Made by a program: the position numbers and the translations under genes. The notes under the pieces were generated by a model that was given only the letters and a program-made list of their open reading frames with translations, was not told the DNA's origin and did no database searches. From Blautia sp. SC05B48 (GTDB lineage Bacteria > Bacillota > Clostridia > Lachnospirales > Lachnospiraceae), in the NCBI RefSeq assembly GCF_005848555.1, contig NZ_CP040518.1:310001-374000 (forward strand): DNA of 64,000 nucleotides, given 5' to 3'. Each line of letters begins with the position of its first letter. Positions within the stretch are counted from its first letter, which is position 1. Positions 35,915-43,805 of this stretch are shown one piece after another.

Positions 35915-36478
35915 ATGGAAAAAGCAGTTCAGACATCTCAGAGAACTGACCAGGAGCTTTCATCTGTTCAGTTTCTCACCATTACAGCCGCATTTGTTGC
36001 GCTGACTTATATCTTCACCGCATTTATTAATGTTAAGCTTCCGATCGCAGCCAACGGCGGACTGATCCACCTTGGAAATGTGCCGTTATTCATCGGTGCC
36101 ATTTTATTTGGAAAGAAAACCGGAGCCATTGCCGGTGGTATCGGAATGGGGCTCTTTGACCTTCTCTCCGGCTGGACCCTGTGGGCACCATTTACTCTTA
36201 TTATTGTAGGGATCATGGGCTTCACAGTAGGTAAGCTCACAGAAGATCACCGGCACCAGAACATGAAATGGTATGTGATCGCCATTGCCGCAGCCTGCGT
36301 GATCAAAGTAGTAGGATACTACATTGCAGAGGTTATCATCTATGGAAATCCACTGGCACCGGTATCTTCCATCCCGGGAAACCTGGTCCAGATCGGTGTT
36401 GCAGCTGTCATCGTTCTCATAGTGATCACCCCCTTAAACCTTGCAGCAAGAAAAACCGGATTAAAAAAGCAGCCGTAA
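35915..36478 (+). CDS. ECF transporter S component, probable vitamin or amine importer
   Basis: S components give substrate specificity to energy-coupling-factor importers that use shared EcfT/A modules elsewhere. The 187-residue protein has six hydrophobic segments and the family start FLTITAAFVALTYIFTAFINVKLP, LIHLGNVPLFIGAILFG and TLIIVGIMGFTVGKL. The start at 35915 (MEKAVQ) has AAAGGA upstream and is preferred to an ATG 17 codons earlier. It is 36 bases before an aminotransferase gene, so the pair is one operon; a linked substrate is an inference (see findings). Confidence 0.83.
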   Translation: MEKAVQTSQRTDQELSSVQFLTITAAFVALTYIFTAFINVKLPIAANGGLIHLGNVPLFIGAILFGKKTGAIAGGIGMGLFDLLSGWTLWAPFTLIIVGIMGFTVGKLTEDHRHQNMKWYVIAIAAACVIKVVGYYIAEVIIYGNPLAPVSSIPGNLVQIGVAAVIVLIVITPLNLAARKTGLKKQP

Positions 36479-36514
36479 TTTACGGAAATACTATAAAGAT
36501 CAAGAGGTGAGCTT

Positions 36515-37645
36515 ATGTATAAGATCATGACACCGGGACCTACACAGGTCGCAGAAAATGTCCGTCTGGCAAGAAGCATGGAATGCACAAATCCGGATCT
36601 GGACGAAGATTTTGTCGAATTTTATAAAGAAACCTGCGAGAAGATCAGCTCTCTTCTCCACACCTCCAACGAAACTCTCATCTTAAGCGGTGAGGGTATC
36701 CTTGGACTGGAGGCTGCCATTGCTTCCATGACTGAGCCCGGAGATAAGGTTCTTGTTCTGGACAATGGTATCTACGGAAAAGGCTTTGCCGATTTTGTTT
36801 CCATGTACGGAGGCAGACCGGAGCTTTATACCAGAGATTATCAGAACACCCTCGATGTAAAGGAACTGGAAGCCTTCCTTGCGGATAATCATGACTACAA
36901 ATATGCAACCGTAGTACACGGTGATACTCCAAGTGGCATGCTTAACGATGTAGCTGCCATCTGCCCGCTTCTTAAAAAATACGGGATCCTTACCGTTGTA
37001 GATTCTGTCTCCGCTTCCTTCGGCGAGCCTCTGAACATTGATGCATGCCAGATCGATATCATGTGCGGCGGATCACAGAAGGTGGTATCTGCACCTCCGG
37101 GACTTACCTTTGTTGTAGTCAGCGACGATGCAAAGAAATCCATGGCAGACCGTAAGACACCAATTGCTTCTTTCTATGCCAATCTTACAACTTTTGCACA
37201 TTATTACGAAGAGAAATGGTTTCCATATACAATGCCGATCAGCGATATCTACGGACTCCGCACTGCCATTGACAACATCGCAGCAGACCCTGCCATCCTC
37301 TCCCGCCACGCAAAGATCGCCAGTGCCTCCAGAAAAGCCATCACAGGCGCAGGCCTGAACCTTTACCTGCACAGCGGATATTCCAATACAGTTACTGTTT
37401 TTGAAGTACCGGAGGGCACAACAGCCGAAGCGATCCTTGAGGGAGTAAAAAAAGACTACAACATTATGCTGGCAGGTTCCTTCGATGTCCTGGCTGGCAA
37501 AGTGATCCGCATCGGACATATGGGAAACAACGCTACATTCTATAATGTAAGAGAAGTTTTTGCTGCCCTGGACGGAACTTTACGCAGGCTTGGCGTTCCG
37601 CTTAAGGCTTCCATGGAGGAGATCTTCTGTGAAAACATGCAGTAA
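36515..37645 (+). CDS. Class V PLP aminotransferase, pyridoxamine-pyruvate/alanine-glyoxylate type
   Basis: The 376-residue protein has the small-molecule aminotransferase fold, with SGEGILGLEAAIASM, HGDTPSGMLND, VDSVSASFGE and the catalytic lysine, Lys189, in GGSQKVVSAPPGL. Several blocks (GxYGKGF, DTPSG, APPGL, RIGHMG) are close to those I remember of pyridoxamine-pyruvate aminotransferase and of alanine-glyoxylate enzymes. AGAGGTGA lies before the ATG. It is second in the operon with the ECF S component. The substrate is not proven. Confidence 0.85.
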   Translation: MYKIMTPGPTQVAENVRLARSMECTNPDLDEDFVEFYKETCEKISSLLHTSNETLILSGEGILGLEAAIASMTEPGDKVLVLDNGIYGKGFADFVSMYGGRPELYTRDYQNTLDVKELEAFLADNHDYKYATVVHGDTPSGMLNDVAAICPLLKKYGILTVVDSVSASFGEPLNIDACQIDIMCGGSQKVVSAPPGLTFVVVSDDAKKSMADRKTPIASFYANLTTFAHYYEEKWFPYTMPISDIYGLRTAIDNIAADPAILSRHAKIASASRKAITGAGLNLYLHSGYSNTVTVFEVPEGTTAEAILEGVKKDYNIMLAGSFDVLAGKVIRIGHMGNNATFYNVREVFAALDGTLRRLGVPLKASMEEIFCENMQ

Positions 37646-37663
37646 TTTTTAATATTTCAATAG

Positions 37664-37714
37664 TAAAAAGCACTGTAAGATGAATTCAATTTTTCATCTC
37701 GCAGTGCTTTTTTA
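37664..37714. terminator. Bidirectional terminator between the aminotransferase and the ABC permease genes
   Basis: A long stem (AAAAGCACTG and CAGTGCTTTT, with AGATGAA/TTCATCT inside) has T-runs on both sides. It serves the plus-strand aminotransferase and the minus-strand importer operon. Confidence 0.88.
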
Positions 37715-37735
37715 TAATTCTTATAATATTTTTCT

Positions 37736-38557
37736 TTATTCTTTTACTGCGCCGGATGTCATACCACCTACAATATATTTCTGACCGATCATGTAAACAA
37801 TGATAACCGGGATACAGGTAAGTACGATATCAGCAAAAATGTAGTTCCAGTAACTCTTGTTCTTTCCGAAGAACTGATATACAGCCATTGTCATCGGGAA
37901 GAGACGGCTCTTGCTTGACAGGTACAAAGGTGTAAGGAAATCACTCCATACTGTCATGAACTGAAGGATAAAACATGTTACCATGGTTGGTTTCAGAAGC
38001 GGCATAATGATCTTAAAGAACAGGCTTAACGGGCCTGCGCCGTCAATAACTGCAGCCTCATCCAGCTCAACCGGAACAGAGATTACGAAGTTACGGATGG
38101 TAAATACACAAAACGGAATCATCGCGCTGGTGAACACCATAATAATGCCAGTTCTTGTATCATTCAGGTGAAGTGTACTGAGTACACGTACCAATGTTAC
38201 ATAGTTGACCGGGAAGAACAGTCCGCAAAGTACAAAGTAATACAGGAATACATTCAATTTTGTTCTCTTACGGCACATAACAAATGCAGCCATGGAGCAA
38301 AGTACAACGCCAAGTGTTGTAGCGATCAGCGCATATGCAAAACTGTTCAGGAATCCCTGGATCAGGCTTCCTTTTTCAATAACCTCAGAGTAGTTGGAAA
38401 ATACCCATTCTGTAGGAAGTGCCAGACTCATTCTGGCTGCTTCTGCTTTTGTCTTAAAAGAGTTGATCAATACCATATAAAATGGAAGCACGACACATAA
38501 ACAAAGCAGGATACATACAACATGTTTTAATATATTCTGAATTCTTTTTTTTGCCAT
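37736..38557 (-). CDS. Sugar ABC transporter permease, MalG type
   Basis: A membrane permease of the CUT1 carbohydrate importer family, 273 residues with six transmembrane segments. It carries the cytoplasmic EAA loop EAAVIDGAGPLSLFFKIIMPLLKP. It pairs with the MalF-type permease and overlaps its stop by one base (TAATG). No ATP-binding gene is in the cluster, so it must share a general ATPase such as MsmK. The substrate is not identifiable, but the neighbouring regulators and GH31 enzyme suggest an oligosaccharide. Confidence 0.93.
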   Translation of the reverse strand: MAKKRIQNILKHVVCILLCLCVVLPFYMVLINSFKTKAEAARMSLALPTEWVFSNYSEVIEKGSLIQGFLNSFAYALIATTLGVVLCSMAAFVMCRKRTKLNVFLYYFVLCGLFFPVNYVTLVRVLSTLHLNDTRTGIIMVFTSAMIPFCVFTIRNFVISVPVELDEAAVIDGAGPLSLFFKIIMPLLKPTMVTCFILQFMTVWSDFLTPLYLSSKSRLFPMTMAVYQFFGKNKSYWNYIFADIVLTCIPVIIVYMIGQKYIVGGMTSGAVKE

Positions 38558-39447
38558 TACTGCTGTACCTCCTGTTTACTTAATGTCTTAACAATAAATA
38601 CACCTATGATTGCTGTAATTACAAGAAGAACGGTATTCAATGCAGAAGACATTCCATACTGGCCTCTGGAATAGAGCTGGAATGCATAAGTTGTAAGAAC
38701 CTCTGTTGCATGTCCAGGGCCACCGTTTGTAAGTACATAAACAATATCGAATACTTTCAGACCATATGTAATACCAAATACAAGGTTGATCATGATAGCA
38801 CCACTCAGCATCGGAAGTGTTACATACCGAAGTCTCTGCCAGAAGTTTGCACCATCGATCTGCGCAGCCTCATAATAAGATTTCGGAATCGTATTCAGAC
38901 CTGCAAGGAAGATAGTCATGACATAACCAATGCCTCTCCACGCATCTACACCATAAATGGATTTCCATACAATAGCCAGATCAGACAGCCATTTCTGTTT
39001 GAAGATTCCAAGATGGAATGCATCAAGAAGTGTGTTTAAAAGTCCGTTATTATAATTCAGGATGGATTTAAATACAAGACCAATGATTACAAAAGGCAGA
39101 ATAGACGGCAGGTAGAGCAATGTTCTGTAAAGCCCTTTGCCTTTAAGTCCCTCCTGAAGCATAATCGCGATCAGAAGAGCCGGGATAAGCTTAACGATGT
39201 TGGAAATGATAGTAAACTTCAATGTATTGCCAATACCGCTCAGATAAGACTTATCTGATGTAAAAATCTCAGCAAAATTCTGCAGTCCCACAAAATGAGT
39301 ACCATTAAGAACACTTCTGGAGTTCCAGTCTGTAAAGGAGTAACCAACACCCATTACACTGGGAAGCAGGAAAAAAATGATATATAATGCCAACGGCAGT
39401 ATCAGAAACCACTGTGGATAGATTCTCTTCTTATTCACAGAAAGCAC
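38557..39447 (-). CDS. Sugar ABC transporter permease, MalF/UgpA type
   Basis: The 296-residue CUT1 permease has six transmembrane helices and the EAA loop EAAQIDGANFWQRLRYVTLP. It is separated from the binding-protein gene by 75 bases that hold a hairpin, which could lower permease expression relative to the binding protein. The stop overlaps the start of the MalG-type gene. Confidence 0.93.
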   Translation of the reverse strand: MLSVNKKRIYPQWFLILPLALYIIFFLLPSVMGVGYSFTDWNSRSVLNGTHFVGLQNFAEIFTSDKSYLSGIGNTLKFTIISNIVKLIPALLIAIMLQEGLKGKGLYRTLLYLPSILPFVIIGLVFKSILNYNNGLLNTLLDAFHLGIFKQKWLSDLAIVWKSIYGVDAWRGIGYVMTIFLAGLNTIPKSYYEAAQIDGANFWQRLRYVTLPMLSGAIMINLVFGITYGLKVFDIVYVLTNGGPGHATEVLTTYAFQLYSRGQYGMSSALNTVLLVITAIIGVFIVKTLSKQEVQQ

Positions 39448-39466
39448 CTCCTGTTTTAAGTTAAAA

Positions 39467-39490
39467 CAGAGCCGGCAAATACCGGCTCTG
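39467..39490 (-). terminator. Intercistronic hairpin between binding protein and permeases
   Basis: A nine-base stem (CAGAGCCGG/CCGGCTCTG) followed on the minus strand by GTTTTAAC. Such hairpins often act as partial terminators or mRNA-stabilising ends so that the binding protein is made in excess. Confidence 0.65.
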
Positions 39491-39522
39491 CCTTCGGGTC
39501 AACTAGTTTTAAGTTCTGTTAT

Positions 39523-40848
39523 TTATTTCCAGTTCTCGTCGCCTACAGTTTTTGCTGCCTCAGCACGGTTGGTATCCATGTTCTTAAGAACATCATTTGC
39601 TTCCATCTCGCCCTGGCAGAATGCAACCATATCCTGACCAAACTGTGTCCAGTAATCGTTTGTATATTTTGTACCTGTCTGAAGTGTTACAACAGCCTTC
39701 TTGTCATCCGAAACTGTTTTAAGGAACTCCTGCTCCTCCGGCAGCCAGTGCTGCTCAAGCTTGTCATCGTTAACGTCAAGGTTTGTGTATGCCGGAGAGT
39801 TATCAAGAATTTCCTGAAGGCTCTCTGTTGTTGTAACGAAGTTGAAGAACTCTTTTACAAGATCCTCATGCTCTGTTCCCTTGTAACCAAACATTGTCGG
39901 GCCGGAGTTGCTGCTTGGATACCAGGTATTGTCGCCAAGTGGCTCAAGGAACATTCCAAACTCATCAGATGTGCCTGTGTCTTCCTGGATCTGTTTGATG
40001 AAACTGGAATTTGCAAGTGCCATTGCACAGTTTCTGTCACCAAATTCGTTGGACATGTTTGTACTGTCTGTTCCGATCCAGTCTTCTCCGAAGTATCCTG
40101 CATCAGAGAGTTCTTTGAACTCATTCAGAACTTCAAGCATCTTCTCGTTATCTGCAAATGTTGCTTTGTTTTCATTTAATTCGTCATAAAGACCGGGTGT
40201 TGCTTCTTCATAAACGCCGCCGATCTGGAAAAATGCCAGCTGATGCTGCCATCCATCTGCACCAGGCATGAACCAAGGTGTGATTCCTGCATCCTGGATC
40301 TTACCGCAGAGTTCTTTCAGCTCATCATATGTTGTCGGTACTTCCCAGCCGTTCTCTTCGAACAGTGTCTTGTTGTAAACCATTACATACTCCGGAGATG
40401 CGTTCCAGATCTGAAGTCCGTACAGTTTGTCATTGTATACGCAGGACTCTTTTCTTGTCTCCGGCATAACATTCTCCCAGGAAGCTCCTGTAAAGTCGAT
40501 GCAGTATTTCTCAGGATCAACGATGGTAGATTCGATTGCAAACGGGTTGGACTGGATCCAGAAGATATCTGCACAGGAATCTGTAGCAAGTTTGGACTGA
40601 AGAAGATCTGAATACTGATCAGCCGGAATTGTCTGAAGGTCTACGGTAACATCGTAGGTATCCTCAAAACGTTTAATTGTCTCATCGTAACGATTGTCCA
40701 TCCATCCTGCTGAAACCAGGATGCTGAGCTCCTCGCCTGCGAAATCGCTCTTCTCATCCGCTGCAGATACGTTCACTGCAAGTCCTGTCGTCATGGAAGC
40801 GATCATTGCTGCTGCACAGGCTACTGCCAGAAATCTCTTTCTTTTCAT
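39523..40848 (-). CDS. Extracellular sugar-binding protein without a lipobox
   Basis: The 441-residue CUT1-type binding protein (ELSILVSAGWMDNRYDE, KPATTYDEL-like core) captures a sugar for the adjacent permeases. The signal peptide (MKRKRFLAVACAAAMIAS...) ends with VNVSAADE, a type I cleavage site. No cysteine lipobox follows it; the only cysteine at position 11 has the hydrophobic core after it. So the mature protein may be released rather than anchored. GGAGG lies before the ATG. It heads the importer operon. Confidence 0.86.
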   Translation of the reverse strand: MKRKRFLAVACAAAMIASMTTGLAVNVSAADEKSDFAGEELSILVSAGWMDNRYDETIKRFEDTYDVTVDLQTIPADQYSDLLQSKLATDSCADIFWIQSNPFAIESTIVDPEKYCIDFTGASWENVMPETRKESCVYNDKLYGLQIWNASPEYVMVYNKTLFEENGWEVPTTYDELKELCGKIQDAGITPWFMPGADGWQHQLAFFQIGGVYEEATPGLYDELNENKATFADNEKMLEVLNEFKELSDAGYFGEDWIGTDSTNMSNEFGDRNCAMALANSSFIKQIQEDTGTSDEFGMFLEPLGDNTWYPSSNSGPTMFGYKGTEHEDLVKEFFNFVTTTESLQEILDNSPAYTNLDVNDDKLEQHWLPEEQEFLKTVSDDKKAVVTLQTGTKYTNDYWTQFGQDMVAFCQGEMEANDVLKNMDTNRAEAAKTVGDENWK

Positions 40849-40890
40849 TAATGTTTCCTCCTTTTTTGAACTGATTTTTCGTTCTCTCTT

Positions 40891-40910
40891 GATGATATTA
40901 GTTTATCATC
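40891..40910. promoter_or_regulatory. Inverted repeat upstream of the sugar importer
   Basis: Arms GATGATA and TATCATC with a six-base spacer, 42 bases before the binding-protein start. It could bind a dimeric regulator, for example the adjacent AraC-type response regulator; unproven. Confidence 0.4.
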
Positions 40911-41054
40911 TGATCATTTTAAAAGCCATGGATATTCCTGCCCTGTATTTGTACTTTTTTCACAGTTTATTATACTTTTTTCATATTTTCCGTAACTATA
41001 CACAAGTTTCTATTGACATTTTCAAGCACTATTTCAGAATTACATTTTTACGGT

Positions 41055-41083
41055 TTGTACTTTTTTTACAAATGTGCTATACT
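41055..41083 (+). promoter_or_regulatory. Sigma-A promoter of the two-component system
   Basis: TTGTAC and TATACT are separated by 17 bases, 50 bases upstream of the histidine kinase start. Confidence 0.75.
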
Positions 41084-41132
41084 TTTAGCCAATGTTTTGC
41101 ACGACCATTTCACACACAGGGGGCTTACCAAT

Positions 41133-42935
41133 ATGAAAACACGCAGTCTGCAGTCCAAACTTTTTATCGCCTATCTTGGCATGGCCTGCCTGATCCTTTT
41201 TTCTTTTGCCATATTCTTTTATGTTTTTTCATCCGGGCAGCTGAAGAAAAGCCAGATCAGTGCCATGAGCACCTTAAATTCCACATTTCAGTCCCAGGTA
41301 GACTCTGCAATCCAGAATCTTGACACTGTATCTGTAAACATCAATTACAGCAACATGTCGAAATCCGTTCTCGACCAGAAATTTGACCTTAATATTTCCG
41401 ATGAAATGCTTTCTGCCATGTCCGATCTTTTTATCTCCTTAAGCGGCACTGAATTGAAAGCAGATCAGGTAAATCTTTATGATTTCTCCGGATATGTGCT
41501 CCAGGCCGGCCTTTCCACCATGGTCAAAAAAAGCAACGACTCTCATAATGAATGGATCCAGAAAGCCCGTGAAGCCAACGGAAAAAAAGTCCTGACAGCT
41601 CCTTACAGCACTTACGTCTATTCAAAATCTGCCCGCTATCCCCAGTGGTTCATCTCCCTGTACCGCTCCTTCACCAACCAGTACGGCCGTGGTGTCGGCG
41701 TGATCGAAACCGCCAAACAATGTAAATCCATCTTTAAGAGCATCATTTCCTATGAGAAAAAAAATCACGGAAATGCTGCCAGTGTCTATGTTTTCAATGA
41801 GTCCGGCGATCTTATCTATCCTTATGATATCACAGCCGACGATACCAATGATATTTCAAAATATTACAAACTTACTGATTCTGACCAGGATACCCTTACC
41901 ATACAGAGTCCCGTCACAGATCAGAAAGAATACGTCTCCAGACTGAATTCCGCATATACAGGCTACACTTATCTGACTATCCAACCGGAATCTGTGATCC
42001 TTGCCCCTGCATACAAAATGCTGAAGATCCTTCTGGCTGTTGTTGCTACTTTTCTTGCCGCAGCAGTAATCGTTTCCTACAGGCTTTCCCGCTCTGTAGT
42101 AAAACCGGTGAAACACCTGAAGCACATTATCCAGCGTATGGAACTGGACACTCTCGGCCAGGAAAAAGTCACTTCCTATCCAGTTTCCGTCAATGAACTG
42201 GAAGAACTGTATCAGGCATTCCAGCTGATGAGCGATAACCTAAAAGATTCCATGACTCAGCTTAACGAAGCCAAGGAGCAGGAAATGAAAGCACGCAGCA
42301 TGGCTTTGCAGAGTCAGATTAATCCTCATTTTTATTACAACTCTCTTTCCAGCATTATGGTGCTTGCAGAAAACGGAGATACGGATACCGTGGAAAAAAT
42401 GTGCCGCAATCTTTCCAGGATCATGCGTTATATTACCAATACTGCTGAAACAACTGTAACACTCCGCGAAGAGCTTGATTATGTCCAGAAATATCTCTAC
42501 TGCATGAAGGTCCGCTACCAGTCCAGTCTGAATTATTCCATTGATGTAGATGAATCTCTTCTGGATCAGCCGGTTCCGAAGCTGATCATCCAGCCTATTG
42601 TGGAAAACGCTATCAAATATGGTTCTGACTGCGAACCGCCATGGACTATCACAATCAGCAGTACAATAAACCAAAACAGCTGGCAGATCGATGTTACAGA
42701 CACCGGACCGGGATTCACTGAAAAAGCCAAGAAAAAAATAAATTCAGATATCATGAATGCCATTCGAAATCCCGGCATGCCTGCTTTGAAGATCAACGGT
42801 CTTGGCACTGTCAATGTATTTCTCCGCTGGAAACTCTTCTGCAAAGATGACATAATTTTCAGGTATGGAAATACAGCGGACGGCCACGGAATTGTTTCTA
42901 TTGGACGGTATTTTCAGACAGATGCGGAGGAATAA
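41133..42935 (+). CDS. YesM/LytS-type sensor histidine kinase
   Basis: The 600-residue kinase has transmembrane helices at about 9-33 and 295-315 with an extracytoplasmic sensor between them, then HAMP, the His_kinase domain and a HATPase domain. The phosphorylated histidine is His399 in SQINPHFYYN, and the N box is IVENAIKYG. Such kinases sense extracellular sugars or peptides and act on an AraC-type response regulator. The start at 41133 is used because AGGGGG precedes it; longer upstream extension is unlike the family. It is five bases before the regulator gene and divergent from the importer. Confidence 0.92.
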   Translation: MKTRSLQSKLFIAYLGMACLILFSFAIFFYVFSSGQLKKSQISAMSTLNSTFQSQVDSAIQNLDTVSVNINYSNMSKSVLDQKFDLNISDEMLSAMSDLFISLSGTELKADQVNLYDFSGYVLQAGLSTMVKKSNDSHNEWIQKAREANGKKVLTAPYSTYVYSKSARYPQWFISLYRSFTNQYGRGVGVIETAKQCKSIFKSIISYEKKNHGNAASVYVFNESGDLIYPYDITADDTNDISKYYKLTDSDQDTLTIQSPVTDQKEYVSRLNSAYTGYTYLTIQPESVILAPAYKMLKILLAVVATFLAAAVIVSYRLSRSVVKPVKHLKHIIQRMELDTLGQEKVTSYPVSVNELEELYQAFQLMSDNLKDSMTQLNEAKEQEMKARSMALQSQINPHFYYNSLSSIMVLAENGDTDTVEKMCRNLSRIMRYITNTAETTVTLREELDYVQKYLYCMKVRYQSSLNYSIDVDESLLDQPVPKLIIQPIVENAIKYGSDCEPPWTITISSTINQNSWQIDVTDTGPGFTEKAKKKINSDIMNAIRNPGMPALKINGLGTVNVFLRWKLFCKDDIIFRYGNTADGHGIVSIGRYFQTDAEE

Positions 42936-42939
42936 TACT

Positions 42940-43707
42940 ATGAACTATACTGTTATTGTGGCAGAAGATGAAGAACTTCTTCTGAATAATCTGGTACATA
43001 AGATTGAAAAAGCAGATCCTGATTTTCAGGTGATCGGCACAGCACAGACAGGTGCACAGGCCCTCTCGCTGGTGGAACAGATGAGCCCGGATGTGGTATT
43101 TACGGATATCAAGATGCCCGTCATGGACGGAATCACCCTGCTCACCAGGATCCGTGATCAGTTTCCCTTTACGAAATTTGTGATCACCAGCGGATTTTCT
43201 GATTTTAAATATGCAAAAAAAGCCATCACGCTGAAGGTTTCTGATTACCTTCTGAAGCCTGTAGATCCGGACGAACTCCAAAATGTTCTCCTTAAGATCA
43301 AACAGGAACTTCAGATCAAACGTGATGACTACGAAACCGTATTCGCCCCAGGTGCTTCCTGCATGTCACCGGGACAGATTGCAGAGCTTCTCAAGAACTT
43401 CATGGTACAGAATTATGCAGAGGATATCAACCTGAACCTGATTGCAGGAACCATGAACTACAGTCCCAGCTACCTGACCAAAATCTTCTGTCAGGTCTAT
43501 GACTGCACCCCTACCAAATATCTGATCAATCTCCGGATGAGCCATGCACAGAAACTGCTGATCCATGAGCCTTCCCTTTCTGTAAAACAGATCGGTGAAA
43601 TGTGCGGCTATCACGACCAGGGATATTTCAGCAGGATCTTTAAGAAACATACAGGGAAAAGCCCTCTGGAATATAAAGATGAGGGAGAGAGCCAGCAGAT
43701 CAGTTAA
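42940..43707 (+). CDS. YesN-type response regulator with AraC DNA-binding domain
   Basis: The 255-residue protein has an N-terminal receiver domain (acidic pocket EDEE, phosphoacceptor Asp56 in VVFTDIKMP, KPV at about 104) and two C-terminal AraC helix-turn-helix motifs (INLIAGTMNYSPSYLTKIF, VKQIGEMCGYHDQGYFSRIF). It is the partner of the kinase, with start codon four bases after the kinase stop and GGAGG before it. It most likely activates the divergent sugar importer. Confidence 0.94.
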   Translation: MNYTVIVAEDEELLLNNLVHKIEKADPDFQVIGTAQTGAQALSLVEQMSPDVVFTDIKMPVMDGITLLTRIRDQFPFTKFVITSGFSDFKYAKKAITLKVSDYLLKPVDPDELQNVLLKIKQELQIKRDDYETVFAPGASCMSPGQIAELLKNFMVQNYAEDINLNLIAGTMNYSPSYLTKIFCQVYDCTPTKYLINLRMSHAQKLLIHEPSLSVKQIGEMCGYHDQGYFSRIFKKHTGKSPLEYKDEGESQQIS

Positions 43708-43732
43708 TAAATTTTCCAGGTATATATAAACA

Positions 43733-43802
43733 AAAAAGTCATTTCACGACGTCCGGTTATGCTCTGTTCCCAAAGCATCCGGCTTCTGAAATGACTTTTT
43801 AT
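43733..43802. terminator. Bidirectional terminator between the response regulator and helD
   Basis: Arms AAAAAGTCATTTCA and TGAAATGACTTTTT surround a second partial stem. Runs of T flank both sides. Confidence 0.83.
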
Positions 43803-43805
43803 ATT

